Positions 33,030-44,221 of a stretch of DNA of 64,000 nucleotides are shown in pieces; the first letter of the stretch is position 1, and the number at the start of each line of letters is the position of its first letter. The stretch comes from Odocoileus virginianus (lineage: Eukaryota > Chordata > Mammalia > Artiodactyla > Cervidae). The notes beneath the pieces are model-generated. The model was not told the DNA's origin and ran no database searches. It saw only the letters and a list, made by a program, of their open reading frames with translations. The position numbers and the translations under genes are program-made. The DNA lies in assembly GCF_023699985.2 (NCBI RefSeq), contig NC_069678.1:60373798-60437797 (forward strand), written 5' to 3'.

Positions 33030-33220
33030 CATAGGCAGTGAAAAGATCATTAGCTTTGGAAAGAGAAACATCTCCCAGTTTTACTATTCCCCGGGTGACC
33101 TGGCCAGCTCAGTTCTCCCTTGTCTGAAATGGGTATCGTGCCCCCCACCCTCGCCTCCAGGATGAGAGCCAAGTGAGAGGACGAATGTAAAAGTCCTGCA
33201 CTTACCTGGCATCAGACAAA
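33030..33220 (-). mobile_element. MIR fragment
   Basis: TTACTATTCCCCGGGTGACC, TTGTCTGAAATGGGTATCG and GAGAGGACGAATGTAAAAG suggest an inverted MIR. With the sense copy at 32800 it is a convergent pair. Confidence 0.6.
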
Positions 33221-33947
33221 TGCTGGCCTTCTCCTCTCATGACAATCACATCTCTTTCTTTCATAAAAATGTTAGCTGAGAGTTTTCTTGCCAATAACCT
33301 GGGCTGGGTAAAGAGAACTTTGGCCCTTAACCAGCTCTAGAGTTTCTCGGATAAAAATTGTTGACATTGAGCCCACACAAAGCTGGAAACTCCCAGAGGG
33401 ATAAATACACAGGCTCTGACCCAGCCCAGACTTCCCCTGAATTCTACAGAGTTTCAACACTTCTGAGGCTCCGAGAGGGCTGAGCCCAAGGTTCCGGAAA
33501 TCAGAGCCCAGCCTGGGGGAGGCGAGCACCACTCTTATGAACCGGAGGGAGTCTTGGTGACCAGATTTAGCAGACTGGGCTTCAGAACCTTTGTGAATGT
33601 CCCTCTAGGAACCTCCTTCATACAGCTTTACCCAGAGAAGTGGTTTTAATAGAAAAAAAAAATTTTTTTTCTGACCTTGGCCTTTTGATCGTCAGACTCT
33701 TTTGCCCTATAAAGGACAAGAGTTCACCCAAGGTGCCTCAGGATATATGCTGAGCACTCTGAGCCCCAAGAGGAGGTGGGGGTCTGCACAGTGCCTTAGT
33801 TTCAGCCGCAAAAGGGAGTGCGTAATAGATTGTATCCCTGGGGTTATTCTAAGGATTCAGCGGGGTAGCAAATATTCAGAGCTTACGGCAGGGCTTCACT
33901 CTTTAGTAAGCACTCCATGAATGTGAGTTATAGTAGTGTTGGTACCC
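33221..33947. other. No gene or clear repeat recognised
   Basis: An A/T homopolymer switch lies at about 33652-33670. Frames at 33272-33532 (minus) and 33702-33920 (plus) have no matches. Confidence 0.5.
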
Positions 33948-34061
33948 ATCTAGGACCTAGTATTTAATTGTGTCTGATTCTTTGGCTCCTCTGTCCATGG
34001 GATTTCCCAGGCAAGAATACTGGAGTGGGTTGCCATTTTCTTCTCCAATCTAGGACCTAGT
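33948..34061 (-). mobile_element. Very short BovA-type SINE with 13-bp TSD
   Basis: Only about 86 bp of SINE (TTGTGTCTGATTCTTTGGCTC to TGCCATTTTCTTCTCC) is present, with a deletion near its tail. It is framed by ATCTAGGACCTAG at 33948-33960 and 34048-34060. It is an authentic, severely 5'-truncated insertion. Confidence 0.92.
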
Positions 34062-34214
34062 TCACACAGCAAAGTAAGTAAAGAAACTAGAATTGGAACA
34101 AAGATCTCAGAGAATGACAAGCCCAGCTCTTCCACCATGCAATGCAGCCTTTCTCTGGCATGTCTGAACCTCAGTATCTTACTTAGAGTGAAAGGGCTAA
34201 GCCATGCTGGGGAG

Positions 34215-34290
34215 TCTTTTTTTTTTAAATTTTTTTGGCCATGTTGTATGGCGTGTGGGAACTTAGTTCACTGACGAGGTCTCCCCCAAC
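34215..34290 (-). mobile_element. CHR-type SINE scrap
   Basis: TTTTTTTGGCCATGTTGTATGG and GGGAACTTAGTTCACTGACG resemble the A-tail half of an antisense CHR. Confidence 0.6.
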
Positions 34291-34309
34291 TCTCCACCCC
34301 ACCATGGAC

Positions 34310-34311
<2 letters not shown>

Positions 34312-34359
<48 letters not shown>
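34312..34359. repeat. (CA)24 microsatellite
   Basis: This is an uninterrupted CA run of 24 units following GGACTT and ending before AATCGCC. It is the longest dinucleotide run in the window. Confidence 0.97.
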
Positions 34360-34361
<2 letters not shown>

Positions 34362-34983
34362 TCGCCATCCTGACTTACAAACATCCTTCCTAGCCTCTCC
34401 TTCCTCTGGATTCTCTCTACCCCGACAGGCTTCCTTCGGCTCCTGTGGGCTAGAAGCACACACACAGTTTTTTGATCAGTGCTTTCCTCCGAACCCCTGT
34501 ATTTTCCTAGGCTGTGGACTCTGGGTGTGGTGTCTCTCTGTCAACAGGGTGCCTGTGACTCGCAAGCCATTCTGAGCTCAGGGATGGCATGTCTGGCTCT
34601 GTCCTGGCCTGGGTCAGCTTGGCCAGGGCCGTCTTCCAGGTCCGGGTGCATGAGGGGTGAGGAGCCCTGTTCCCATGGCCACAGGTGTGTAGGGGCCCTG
34701 GCATGGAGTGTGTGGGGGGGGATTAGGGCGTGGTAAGGCAGCATGGGCTGGGGGAAGGCTGACTCCTGGATCGTGCAGTAATTTTGGAAGAAAATAGAAT
34801 TCTCTGCTTCAAGTTAGATCTTACACAAGCATCCTAGCTTCTCTGAGTTATAACTTCTCTGCAAATGAGAAATCTTAATGCCTTTCTCAGGGGCCCTGGG
34901 GAAGATTAAGAGGGCAATCAGTGTAACACGCAGGGCAGAGACTCAGTAAGTAGCTGTTTACTTATTCCTTTACTCCCCTCCTC
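34360..34983. other. GC-richer unassigned stretch
   Basis: At 34500-34750 the DNA is GC-rich relative to its surroundings and keeps frames of 65-85 codons open on both strands, which is what composition alone would give. There is no start-site or domain support. Confidence 0.5.
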
Positions 34984-35419
34984 TAGTTCAGTTCAGTCAC
35001 TCAGTCATGCCCGACTCTTTGGACTGCAGTACGCCAGGCTTCCCTGTCCATCACCAACTCCCAGAACTGACACAAACTCATGTCCATTGAGTTGATGATG
35101 CCATTCAACCATCTCATCCTCTGTCATTCCCTTCTCCTCCCACCTTCAATCTTTCCCAGCATCAGGGTCTTTTCCAATGAGTCAGTTCTTCGCATCAGGT
35201 GGCCAAGGTATTGGAGTTTCAGCCTCAGCATCAGTCCTTCCGATGAATATTCAGGACTGATTTCCTTTAGGATTGACTGGTTGAATCTCCTTGCAGTCCA
35301 AAGGATTCTCAAGAGTCTTCTCCAACATCACAGTTCAAAAGCATCAATTCTTCAGTGCTCAGCTTTCTTTATGGTCCAACTCTCACATATACTGGAAAAA
35401 CCATAGCTTTGACTAGACA
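34984..35419 (-). mobile_element. BovB LINE 3' fragment
   Basis: Antisense: AGTTCAGTTCAGTCACTCAG at the left is the 3' terminus. GAGTTGATGATGCCATTC, CAGGTGGCCAAGGTATTGG and CTCTCACATATACTGG follow. The reading frame at 35124-35312 gives QSILKEISPEYSSEGLMLRL, the C-terminal BovB protein. It is broken and 5'-truncated. Confidence 0.93.
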
Positions 35420-35474
35420 GAAATCATGGATCTGGCCTCCAGGAAGATGAAAAGAGAAAGAAAAGATAATGATA

Positions 35475-35690
35475 GTTCAGTGTTTCTCATGCTTTATGTA
35501 GTATCTCATTTTTATCTTCTTCATAACCCCACAAGATAGGGATTATTTTTATTCTCATTTTATGTATGAGAAAATGGAGGCTTGGCAAGGATAAGTAACT
35601 TGCCCATCATCACTAGGAAGTGGTGGAGTGGGAACATGAACACAGTCCTCCAGTTCTAAGCTCATCTACCACCCAAGCACATCTGACACC
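35475..35690 (+). mobile_element. MIR fragment, long copy
   Basis: ATAACCCCACAAGATAGGG, ATTTTATGTATGAGAAAATGG and AAGTAACTTGCCCATCATCAC span most of the element. Confidence 0.85.
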
Positions 35691-36599
35691 CATGAGCTGA
35701 GGTGGTAGCTCTCAACCAAGCACTGTGAACCAGGACTCCTTTTAGCCTTTCCGGAAGATTTTCCTCATAGTTGAGAATTCTTCTCAGCAATGTTCCGTCA
35801 CTTCCTTTCCTGGTTTAGTCTCAGCTTCACCTTTTTCTTTTGAAACTATAGGTTGGTTAGCTGGCCATCCTCAGACGTGCAAGGAGGAAATGCACAGCCA
35901 GGGCAGGGATGTGGTCTTGGCAATCCAGATCTTCCCGCTGAGACTGTCCGGGCTGCCTGGGCCTGAGGTTGGAGGCATTTGATGACTCTGGTGATGGTCC
36001 CCCAGGATCTGCAGCTAATTCATGGGCCGGTTCACCCTCTCCTGATCAACAGTTGCTCATCCTCTGTAGGGATTGGGCCTTGCATTGTTCATCTCCTCCT
36101 CCCTCCACTGTCCACCCCTGGTTTTGACTTCTCACAGTCCATGGGTTGTGGTTATACCCTCCACTTTCTGGTCTTAATGTATCTCTCAGGAATGGCCAGA
36201 GATGAATGGGAAATTTTCCATTGGCCTTGCAAGTCCCCAAGAGAAACGTGATTGCAAAGGGACCCTCTGAAATAGTCTGGGCTTCAGACATGCTTGCCTC
36301 TCTAATTATCAGTTTTCTGGGTGTTTGATTTCTTTATCTGAAAAATGAGGGAATTGGATCTGGTTCTTGCTAATGCCCTTTTAAGTGCTAACATCCGATT
36401 AGCTGATGATAAAGAATCTTAAATATTTTTTATTCTTTTCTTCTTTTATCTGATTATAGAATAGTGCACTCTAATTATAGAAAATCTGAATAACAGAAAA
36501 TTGTACAACAAGCCAGTAGAAATCTTATCCCTCAGAAAAACTTCATGTATCGGTGTCAATTATTCTTTTTTTATTGTATACTTTTGTGTGTTTAATGTT
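35691..36599. other. No gene or clear repeat recognised
   Basis: A 90-codon plus frame (35979-36251) and an 81-codon minus frame overlap here, with no recognisable homology. After about 36400 the sequence becomes AT-rich. Confidence 0.5.
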
Positions 36600-36662
36600 T
36601 TTCTGTTGTTTTATGTATTCATTATACAGTTTTTCATAAATTTAAACTTAAATATATTATAT

Positions 36663-36690
36663 AATTAAATATTTTTAAAAATATTTAATT
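36663..36690. repeat. Perfect 28-bp AT palindrome
   Basis: AATTAAATATTTTT is followed directly by its reverse complement, centred between 36676 and 36677. It is all A/T, so a cruciform is possible, but chance in AT-rich DNA is likely. Confidence 0.9.
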
Positions 36691-36927
36691 TTGATAATAT
36701 TTGATGGCATCATAGAATCCCATCATTTAATTGTTTTCATAGTGTTGGATGTTGAGACCATTTTAAGCTTTTCTCCAATTTAATATTACAATGAATAGGT
36801 TATATGTGATATTATAGAATGAATATCTCTAAATCCATGTGTATGCTTAAATCATTTCCTTAGTTCTATTTAAAAACAGAATTGATAAATTAAAGGATTA
36901 GAATTATTTTTAGGCTTTTGATATATA

Positions 36928-37068
36928 GTACCCAAATTCCTGAGGAGGATATAGCAACCCACTCCAGTATTCTTGTCTGAAGAATCCCCGTGGACAGAGG
37001 AGCCTAGTGGGCTACATGGTCAGGTAGTCAGACACAACTGAAGTGACTTAGCACGTACCCAGATTCCT
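36928..37068 (+). mobile_element. 5'-truncated BovA-type SINE with 14-bp TSD
   Basis: Sense 3' two-thirds (GAGGAGGATATAGCAACCC to AAGTGACTTAGCAC) sit between GTACCCAAATTCCT (36928-36941) and GTACCCAGATTCCT (37055-37068), with one mismatch. Confidence 0.92.
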
Positions 37069-37507
37069 TTCAGAAGACTTGTATTGATTGCTACTTCTGC
37101 CAGAATTGAGTATATGGCAATATGAGTACTAATTTCATTGCAATATCAGCAGTGGTTTTGATTTTTTTTTCATTGTCAATTTGAGAAATGATATCTCATT
37201 GTTACTGTAACTTGCATTTATTTTGTTACTTGTAAGGCTAATATTTTTCACATAATAACTGGCCATTTATTTTCTTTTTAAAATGAATTCTATTATTATG
37301 AGTTTAACTCACTTTTTTGGTACTTCTCATTTCTTTTTATTGATTTTTGAGAACTGCTTATTGATTTTGAGTATAAAAACCATCCCTTATTGATCTTTGG
37401 GAAGACTATTACATAAGGAATTATATTCTTTGCCTTTTGTATATGTGACATATATTATCTATATTTATTGTTTCCTTTATTTTTGTATATGGTAATTTTG
37501 GGTGAGG

Positions 37508-37616
37508 GGGCGGGCCGTGTGCTTCCAGGATCTGAGTTCCCTGACTAGAGATTGAACCCCAGCCTTTAGCAGTGAAAACCTGGAGTCCTAACCACTGGAC
37601 TGCCAGGGAATTCCCT
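37508..37616 (-). mobile_element. CHR-type SINE
   Basis: ATCTGAGTTCCCTGACTAGAG and GTCCTAACCACTGGACTGCC with the final AGGGAATTCCC are diagnostic of an antisense copy. Confidence 0.82.
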
Positions 37617-38469
37617 ATTTATAGTAAATTTGAAAACACATATTTTAAATTTAATGGAGAAGAACTGATCAATCTTTTCTTTTATAGTTTCTTTCCTTGT
37701 TTTTATGCATAGAACATCTAGCTCCACCTTGAGATCAGAGAGCTTCCTGTAATTTCTTATAATTCATTTCTACCTTTAATTCTATAACAGATTTAAATTT
37801 ATAAAATATATAAATAATATATAATATGGAATTTGAATCTACTTTTATCCAAAATAAATAGCTCCAGGTTTGAACAATATTACTCAAGACTTCCTTTCAA
37901 AGCTGATTTGATATGAAGTCTCTATCACATATTGAAATTTTATACATAAACAGTTCTGTTTTTAGGCTTTCTCTTCTGTTATACATGTCCATTTTCTTAT
38001 CCTGTAACACAGTCCCTTGTCTCAATTATTACAGTTTTATATATTACATACACCATCTATATTATATATTAATATTATATACTGTGATATTATTATATTA
38101 CAGTATACAGTTTTATACTTTAATTACCTGGAAGTTCATGTTGTCTATACTTTTTCTTTCGAAAGGTCTTCAGTTATTCTCATAGCTTTGATCTTTCAGG
38201 TGAATTTTAACATCAGTTTTCTAACTTCCTTCAAAAAACTGCCACTGATTCTTTTTTTAAATTACATTAAGTTCATATGTGAATTTGAGGTAAATTTAGG
38301 TTTTTATGATACCGAATTTATCAGTCAGGAGTATAATATAGTGTCACTGAGGAAAGTATTCCTTGATGCCCTTAAGTTCCTATTTTCTTCCTTATAGTTC
38401 CTATTTTTTCTTAAGTATGTTCCTACAGATTTTGAAGTACTTTTTCTGTACTCTTGTAATGTGATCATA

Positions 38470-38620
38470 TTTTTAAAGACTTTATTTTATATTGAAGTTT
38501 AGCCAACTAACAATGTTGTGATAGCTCCAGGTGAATGGCAAAGGGACTCAGCCATACATCTAGAGGTAGCCATTCTCCCCTTGCTCCTTACGACATGTTT
38601 TCTGTGGTTACCATTTCACT
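38470..38620 (-). mobile_element. L1 3' end in antisense
   Basis: ACTTTATTTTATATTGAAG, AACAATGTTGTGATAGCTCC and ACTCAGCCATACATCTAG resemble the reverse of a ruminant L1 3' UTR (compare the GTTGTAC and CATTGT signature at 15.9 kb). Confidence 0.65.
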
Positions 38621-39499
38621 CTGATTATTTAGCATTAAACATGACTGTTTCCACTTAGGGTTACACAATCAATAGTAATCATTTAGCTTGAGATGATAGC
38701 ATACAAATTACATGGAAATAGCATTTTTTCTTCCTACTGGTGCTAGGAAGCAGGGGGTTCAGTTTTACTCCTGTTCCTAAATTCCATCCACCCACCAGCA
38801 GTCAAATACTCATTTCCGCACGAATCCAGTGCCCCCTCCCTCCGCCTCGTGCTGGGCTTGACAGTGGGGCTCAGCACCTTCCACCTTAAAGTCACCTTTC
38901 TGAGTTTGTCCTTCTGAGTCCTCTGCCCCCTTAAGCCACAGTGAGAGGTTGGGTGTGTGTATTAATAACACTTTCTGGCAGCCTCACCATGCTTATTTGG
39001 AGGCTTCCCGGATTTGGCAGCATGGGCTTCCATTTTAATTAGCTTCTCAGGAGGTGTTTGCACAATTCATAAGACAAATAAGCCTGCTTTAAAAGTGAGA
39101 AGACCAGTGCCTAGTGGCCTGGTCTCCAGAGTAAAGCTCCCCAGAGTGGTGTTTCTGGGAAGCGTGATCTAAATTGTGACGGGGGAAATGGTGGATCTGG
39201 CTCAGCTAGTCCTTGCTGTGGATCAGAGACTTGTCTGTTTCTGGAAGTGAGTGGCAAGCTAAGCCATGTTAGAAAGGAAAATAAAAAAGCATTGATTTTG
39301 TCTTTATTTAAAATATTAATATTTTTATATTATTGACTTTTGGCTTTCATTTTGATTTGGGGGAAGATGTTATATTGAAATATTTATTTCTATCATTATT
39401 TATCTTTCTGAGTTTGGTTTGGTGCCCCATTCAATTTTGCAGCTGAGTTGAGTGCCTCACTCTCTTCACTCTAGTCCTGACCCTGCTGCAAACGCCTCT
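38621..39499. other. Apparently unique block, candidate conserved non-coding element at 38880-39200
   Basis: No repeat is recognised in 0.9 kb. The part at 39030-39095 contains TAATTA (39036-39041) and AT/GC-balanced text typical of mammalian non-coding elements. This is an impression only, with no alignment behind it. A short AT run is at about 39305-39330. Confidence 0.35.
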
Positions 39500-39935
39500 A
39501 AAGTGAGGTGAATTGTGGGTTCCCCCAAAACTATGACCATCTTGAGCCCCCAGAAGCTGTGAATGTGACCTTACTAGGGAAAAGGGTCTTTGTAGATATA
39601 ATTAAGATCTCAAGATGAGACCATCCTGGATTATCAGGGTCCTAAATCCACTGACAGTTGTCCAGATAAGAGAGAAGAGAAAACAACACAGAAGAGGAAG
39701 CCATGTGAAGACAAGCAGAGACCGGAGTTATAAACCCACAATCAAGGAGAGGGCAGAAACTGAAAGATGCAAGAAAGATTCTTCCTGAGAGCACATCCCT
39801 GCCAATGACTTCATCTTAGAATCCTGGCATCCAGGCTGTTAGAGAATAAATTTCCATAAGTTTCCACTGTTGCAAGTGACCAAGTTTGTGGCCATTTGTT
39901 ACAGCAGCCCTTGAAAATGATTATAGCCACAAAGG
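39500..39935 (+). mobile_element. MLT1-type MaLR solo LTR
   Basis: GGGTTCCCCCAAAACTATG, CTGTGAATGTGACCTTACTAG, GAAGCCATGTGAAGAC and GTTACAGCAGCCCTTG give the sense layout of an old ERVL-MaLR LTR. No internal viral genes lie beside it. Confidence 0.8.
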
Positions 39936-39965
39936 CAGGTGTGTTGGGAAGAATTTTGTAAGCCA

Positions 39966-40268
39966 GACTGAGTTATGGAGAAGGCAATGGCACCCCACTC
40001 CAGTCCTCTTGCTTGGAAAATCCCGTGGATGGAGGAGCCTGGTAGGCTGCAGTCCATGGGGTTGCTAAGAGTCGGGCACGACTGAACGCCTTCACTTTCA
40101 CTTTTCCCTTTCATGCATTGGAGAAGGAAATGGCAACCCACTCCAGTGTTTTTGCCTCAGGAATCCCAGGGACGGGGGAGCCTGGTGGGCTGCCGTCTAC
40201 GGGGTCACACAGAGTCGGACACGACTGAAGCGATTTGGCATCAGCAGCAGCAGCAGCCGACTGAGTTA
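39966..40268 (+). mobile_element. ART2A-type dimeric SINE with 10-bp TSD
   Basis: Sense dimer: GAGAAGGCAATGGCACCCC at the left, GCATTGGAGAAGGAAATGG at the second monomer and AGCAGCAGCAGCAGC at the end. GACTGAGTTA repeats at 39966-39975 and 40259-40268. Confidence 0.95.
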
Positions 40269-40777
40269 AGAAGTTTCAACCATCAGATGCAAGCCATGTC
40301 AGCTGGGGGTGTCGCAAAGTGTGGAGAGAAATAAAGGCACGAAATAAAAAGCTAAAGACAGTTTTTGGTGGTTAAATGGACATGTGTGTGTGCAAATTTT
40401 GTTGATTTATCAAATGTTTTGGTACTTTTTCTTTGCCAATCCCTTGTGTCAGGCAGCTGCACACAAGTGTACATGCTCGCCAAGCACAGACATGCATGAT
40501 TTAAATCAAATCTTAAAAGACAGACTAATTTGTGAAGCAACTGCAGAATTCTAATCAGCTCTTCCAAGAATACTTGCCACAGCTTTTCCAGCTTCCTTAG
40601 AAGACCTAGCAAAAGCTTCTTTCTCTGATTTCAAAATATCCTCTGTTTTCTGCTAATCTTTTACTTTCTGCACGGCAGAAAGGTTCTCTTACCTGCCTCC
40701 CACCCCCACTTTGCCCCCACTAACTGTGGGCTCAGTGAACTCAAAGATTGTTTTCTAAATCTCTATTTTCCTAGTAC

Positions 40778-40781
<4 letters not shown>
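40269..40781. other. No gene or clear repeat recognised
   Basis: An 86-codon minus frame at 40352-40612 has no known relative. Confidence 0.5.

Positions 40782-40810
<29 letters not shown>
40782..40810. repeat. (TG)14 microsatellite
   Basis: Uninterrupted TG run between CTACA and AAAGAATAAG. Confidence 0.95.
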
Positions 40811-40813
<3 letters not shown>

Positions 40814-40984
40814 GAATAAGGTAAGCCCAGACCCCAAATAATATTTTGAGAGAAACAATCAAGACCCCTTAGATGTGCTAAGTGAGGTCAAAAGATTTTT
40901 AACTTAGAAGATCTTAAAAAGAGTAAATCTCTAATTAATGAAAATGAACAAAAAAAAAAGAGAGGGGTGTATGTATAGTGGCTA

Positions 40985-41165
40985 AGCATAAAGACTCCAG
41001 GTCTGAACTCCTGGGTTTATATCCTATCTCTACTCTTCATTAGCTTGTCTCCTAGTTTTCTCATCAATAAAATTGGGCTCATATAGGTATCTATCACATT
41101 GGGTTATGGTAGGGTATAGATGAGTTATTATATGTAAAACTTCAATACATTTTAGTTAATATTAC
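40985..41165 (-). mobile_element. MIR fragment
   Basis: ACTCCAGGTCTGAACTCCTG, AGTTTTCTCATCAATAAAATTG and GATGAGTTATTATATGTAAAAC read as inverted MIR. Confidence 0.75.
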
Positions 41166-41289
41166 CCATTGAATCTAAAGTTTTTAGCAATGTAAGCATC
41201 CTTATATGGATTATCTTGTAAACTCCATGCTATATTGTTTTCACTATCGCTTAAAGAGTCAATTATCTTTTGAAGAGATTTTTAAAAAT

Positions 41290-42480
41290 TAAAAGTATAT
41301 ATTTAGTGGTATAGTTGTCATTTCTGGTGCTCTTAATTTCTTGGTATAGCTTCAAGTTTCCATATGGTCTCTTTTCCCATTTGCTTGAGAATTTCCTTTA
41401 AAATTTCTTATAGAATGAGTCTGCTCTTTCACCTTTTGTATATATGAAAAAATCTTTTATTTCTCTTTCATTTTGAGAGGTATTTTCACTTGGTATAGAA
41501 TTCTGGGATAACAGTTCTTCTTTCAGTACTTTAAAAATGTTGTTCCATTATCTCTTTGCTTCCATTATTTCTGACAAGAAATCTGTTAACATGTTTATCT
41601 TTGCTCCTCTGTACATTACCTAATTCCTTGTTCCACCCTCATTGGCTGTTTTTCAGTTCAGTTCAGTTCAGTTCAGTCGCTCAGTCATGTTCATGAGGTC
41701 ACAAAGAGTCAGACACGACTGAACAACAATATCTTTCTTACCTCTCCTTAATATTTTGAGATAAGGAATACAGTTTCAACTATATTTCTATCTCCTAACT
41801 GTAACATTTCTGCTAGTTTTGTTTGATTGATTTTTACCCTCATTATGTGTTATATTCTCTTTTTTCCATGTCTGGTAAATTTTTATTAGATGCCACACAT
41901 TTTGAATTTTACCTTGTTTGGTGCTGGATAATTTGTATTTCTGTTACCATTTTTGAGCTTTATTCTGCAATGCAGTTAATTTACTTGGTAATACTGTGAT
42001 CCTATGATCTTTTAAGATTTATTAAATGAGACTGTAATAGTGCTTTATTTGAGGCTAATTATTCCTTACCAGAGACAGTTCTTCCTGAGTCCCCTAACTG
42101 ATGCCCCATGAATCATGAACTTTTTCAATCTAGTGGGTAGGTACAGGCATTCTTACCAACTCTGTGTGAACACAGGGGACCATTATCTCTTATCCATTCC
42201 AATAAATCTTACCTTTGACTTGGGTTGTTTTGTCACAGGTCTGTGGTGATCAATACTCTGCCATATACTTGAGAAGGGCTTTCTGTAGACCTCTGAAGTT
42301 CTCTATGAAGTCCCCTCTTTTCTCTTCCTAAGAACTCTAGCCACCTTGCTCTCCTCTGGCTCTTGGTTCTATCTCTTCAACTTGGGGAGTCAGCTGGGCT
42401 TTGCTTGGGTTACATATCTTGGAAATTCTTTCAAGGGAAACTATTGGGCTAACCTCATTTGTTTCCTGTTTCTCAGAGAC
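41290..42480 (-). mobile_element. Old L1 relic, antisense
   Basis: TTTCACTTGGTATAGAATTC, TTTCAGTACTTTAAAAATGTTG, TTCCATTATCTCTTTGCTTCC and AGAAATCTGTTAACATG give the antisense of a well-known stretch of old mammalian L1. The right border is soft. It hosts the composite at 41653. Confidence 0.65.
41653..41732. mobile_element. Inverted junction of two BovB 3' tails
   Basis: An antisense BovB terminus (four to five TTCAG units, then TCGCTCAGTCATG) abuts a sense terminus (TCATGAGGTCACAAAGAGTC and AGACACGACTGAACAACAAT). The two pieces overlap in the region of the element they represent, so this is not simple twin priming. Confidence 0.8.
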
Positions 42481-42739
42481 ACTCCCCTTCATTGACTAAT
42501 GTCCAGAGTTTTGAAAATCATTGTATCATAATTTGTCAGTTGTTTTTTCTTTTGGTTGTTTCAGACAAGATGGTAAGCCCAGTTAATTTATATTAACTGG
42601 AAGTGGAAGTCTAAGACTGCTTTTTCAAATTTCATATGTACCAGTTCCAGCAAAAGTCTGACTCAGAATCTATGTTTTGCAAAAGCAAGATATTCTGATG
42701 GATACTCCTCATTGTATGCCAGAGGACTAGATCTTTGAT

Positions 42740-42895
42740 ATTCAAAGTGCTATCCAGCAGCAGCAGCAGCATCTGAGAGCTTGCTAAAAAACACAAAATC
42801 TCATGCCTCACCCAAGATCTACTGATTCAGAATCTGTGTTTTAATAGATTACCAACAGATTAGTATACACATTCAAGTTTCAGAAATACCAGCCT
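42740..42895 (+). mobile_element. MER20-type relic with CAG run
   Basis: CAGCAGCAGCAGCAGCATCTG at the left, then CAAGATCTACTGATTCAGAATC and TGTGTTTTAATAGATTACC follow MER20 in sense. The CAG repeat has grown from its AGCAGCATCAG region. Confidence 0.7.
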
Positions 42896-44177
42896 GGCTA
42901 ATTTCAAAGTTGCCTTCTAATTAAAGTTCTTTGTGCTAGTAAAATGGGTAAGATGGTTTCTAAGAGAGCAAGGTATGTTGTAGAAAAGTTGTATGTTAAA
43001 AAGTACAGTAAAGACAGAAGTTTCTAGGGTAGGTTTGTCATATAGACTGCAAAAGACCTAACAAAGGAAAAAATTAAAAAGCTAACAAAGGACTAAAAGA
43101 CAAATTCTCACATAACTTACACTTATTTTTGCAATCATTTGGTTAATGCTTCTCTACATGGGTTATGTATTTCTTTGGTTTTTAACCAATGTACCCTAAA
43201 AGCCTGGATAGTTCTTGGCATATGTCAGGCACTCAGTAAATAGTTTTTGATTGACTGACTGACCAACAGACTAAAAGGTTAGATGCACTGTCAAGGTAGG
43301 TATTTATATGCCTCTAAGATGGATAATTTAGACACGGAGAGCTCAAAGAGGCAGAATAATTTTACTCAGAGGAGATGGCTCAGACTACCTAAGAAATGTT
43401 AATATTCAAGAGAATTTCATACAGGAGACTGTCCCAGAAAGTTTATTCAATAATTCAATAAAAATTCTTTATAATTAAGGAAGTGAGGAAGAGAACTGAA
43501 ATTCCACGTAATTATAAGCAAAGAGGAAGAACACGCTAAGGAGGAAATAGCAGGCAGTTTTGGAGAAAGTGACCATGCCAACTTCATATTTACCCTAGCT
43601 GAAGACACAGTCCTAGGGCAGCAGCTTTATGTAAAGAAAAAGTGTAGACTTTTTGGATCCTGCACATCTCTGAGTGTCTGCTTTTCATTGGTTCAGTGAA
43701 ATGGCTTAAGCACATTCTTAATTTTCTCCAGGCCTCTATCTTTAAAACTGAGTTGGTGGAGATTATTACAATGGTGACCACAGTAGTGGTGATGTTGTCA
43801 GAGCTGGATGGCACATAACTTGTATCTCAAGGAGTCTTTGTAATAATCAACTGCAGTGATGGCTATGGATGGATACTATAATGTTATCAAGTGCTATACA
43901 AATGGCCATTATTCTTGGTTTTTAGAAAGGAAATGAGAAAAACTAATGTGACTTCACAAAGGTGCTCTCTGAAGAGCTCAGTTTATATATAGGCATAAAG
44001 AATGTTAGAAAGAGGAACAGCTTTCCCAGGATGAACACAAAAGTTTGAGACCACAAGAGAAGAGTCAAGAAAGCCACTTGATGAATGTGGATATATGCTT
44101 AGCAAGAAAACAATGAGAATAAGCTAGGTAGAAAATTAAGGGAGTATTCAAAGCTCTGATGAAAATCAAGCCAAATT

Positions 44178-44180
<3 letters not shown>
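42896..44180. other. Largely unassigned; L2-like scrap at 43185-43265
   Basis: GGCATATGTCAGGCACTCAGTAAATAG and TTTTGATTGACTGACTGACC (outline) fit the L2 tail. The remainder, including a 74-codon minus frame at 43590, shows nothing recognisable. Confidence 0.5.

Positions 44181-44216
<36 letters not shown>
44181..44216. repeat. (CA)18 microsatellite
   Basis: Uninterrupted CA units after CCAAATTAAA, ending before TAGATGTG. Confidence 0.96.

Positions 44217-44221
<5 letters not shown>

Larger units (their letters stand above)
36600..38460 (-). mobile_element. Old L1 (L1M-type) relic, antisense, with two insertions
   Basis: CACAATGAATAGGTTATATG-like text, AATGATATCTCATTGTTACTG, ACTGGCCATTTATTTTC and TCAATTATTACAGTTTTATA follow the order of an antisense L1 3' UTR and ORF2. 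It is interrupted by a SINE at 36942 and a CHR SINE at 37508. It is too decayed for protein support. Confidence 0.65.

Noticed and set aside
34479..34744. GC-rich patch with frames on both strands, considered as a CpG-island promoter
   Set aside because: CpG dinucleotides are not dense, the patch is only ~250 bp, and no gene starts beside it.
39500..39935. Possible endogenous retrovirus with internal genes
   Set aside because: Only solo MaLR LTR sequence is seen. No gag, pol or env frame is next to this or the other two LTRs.
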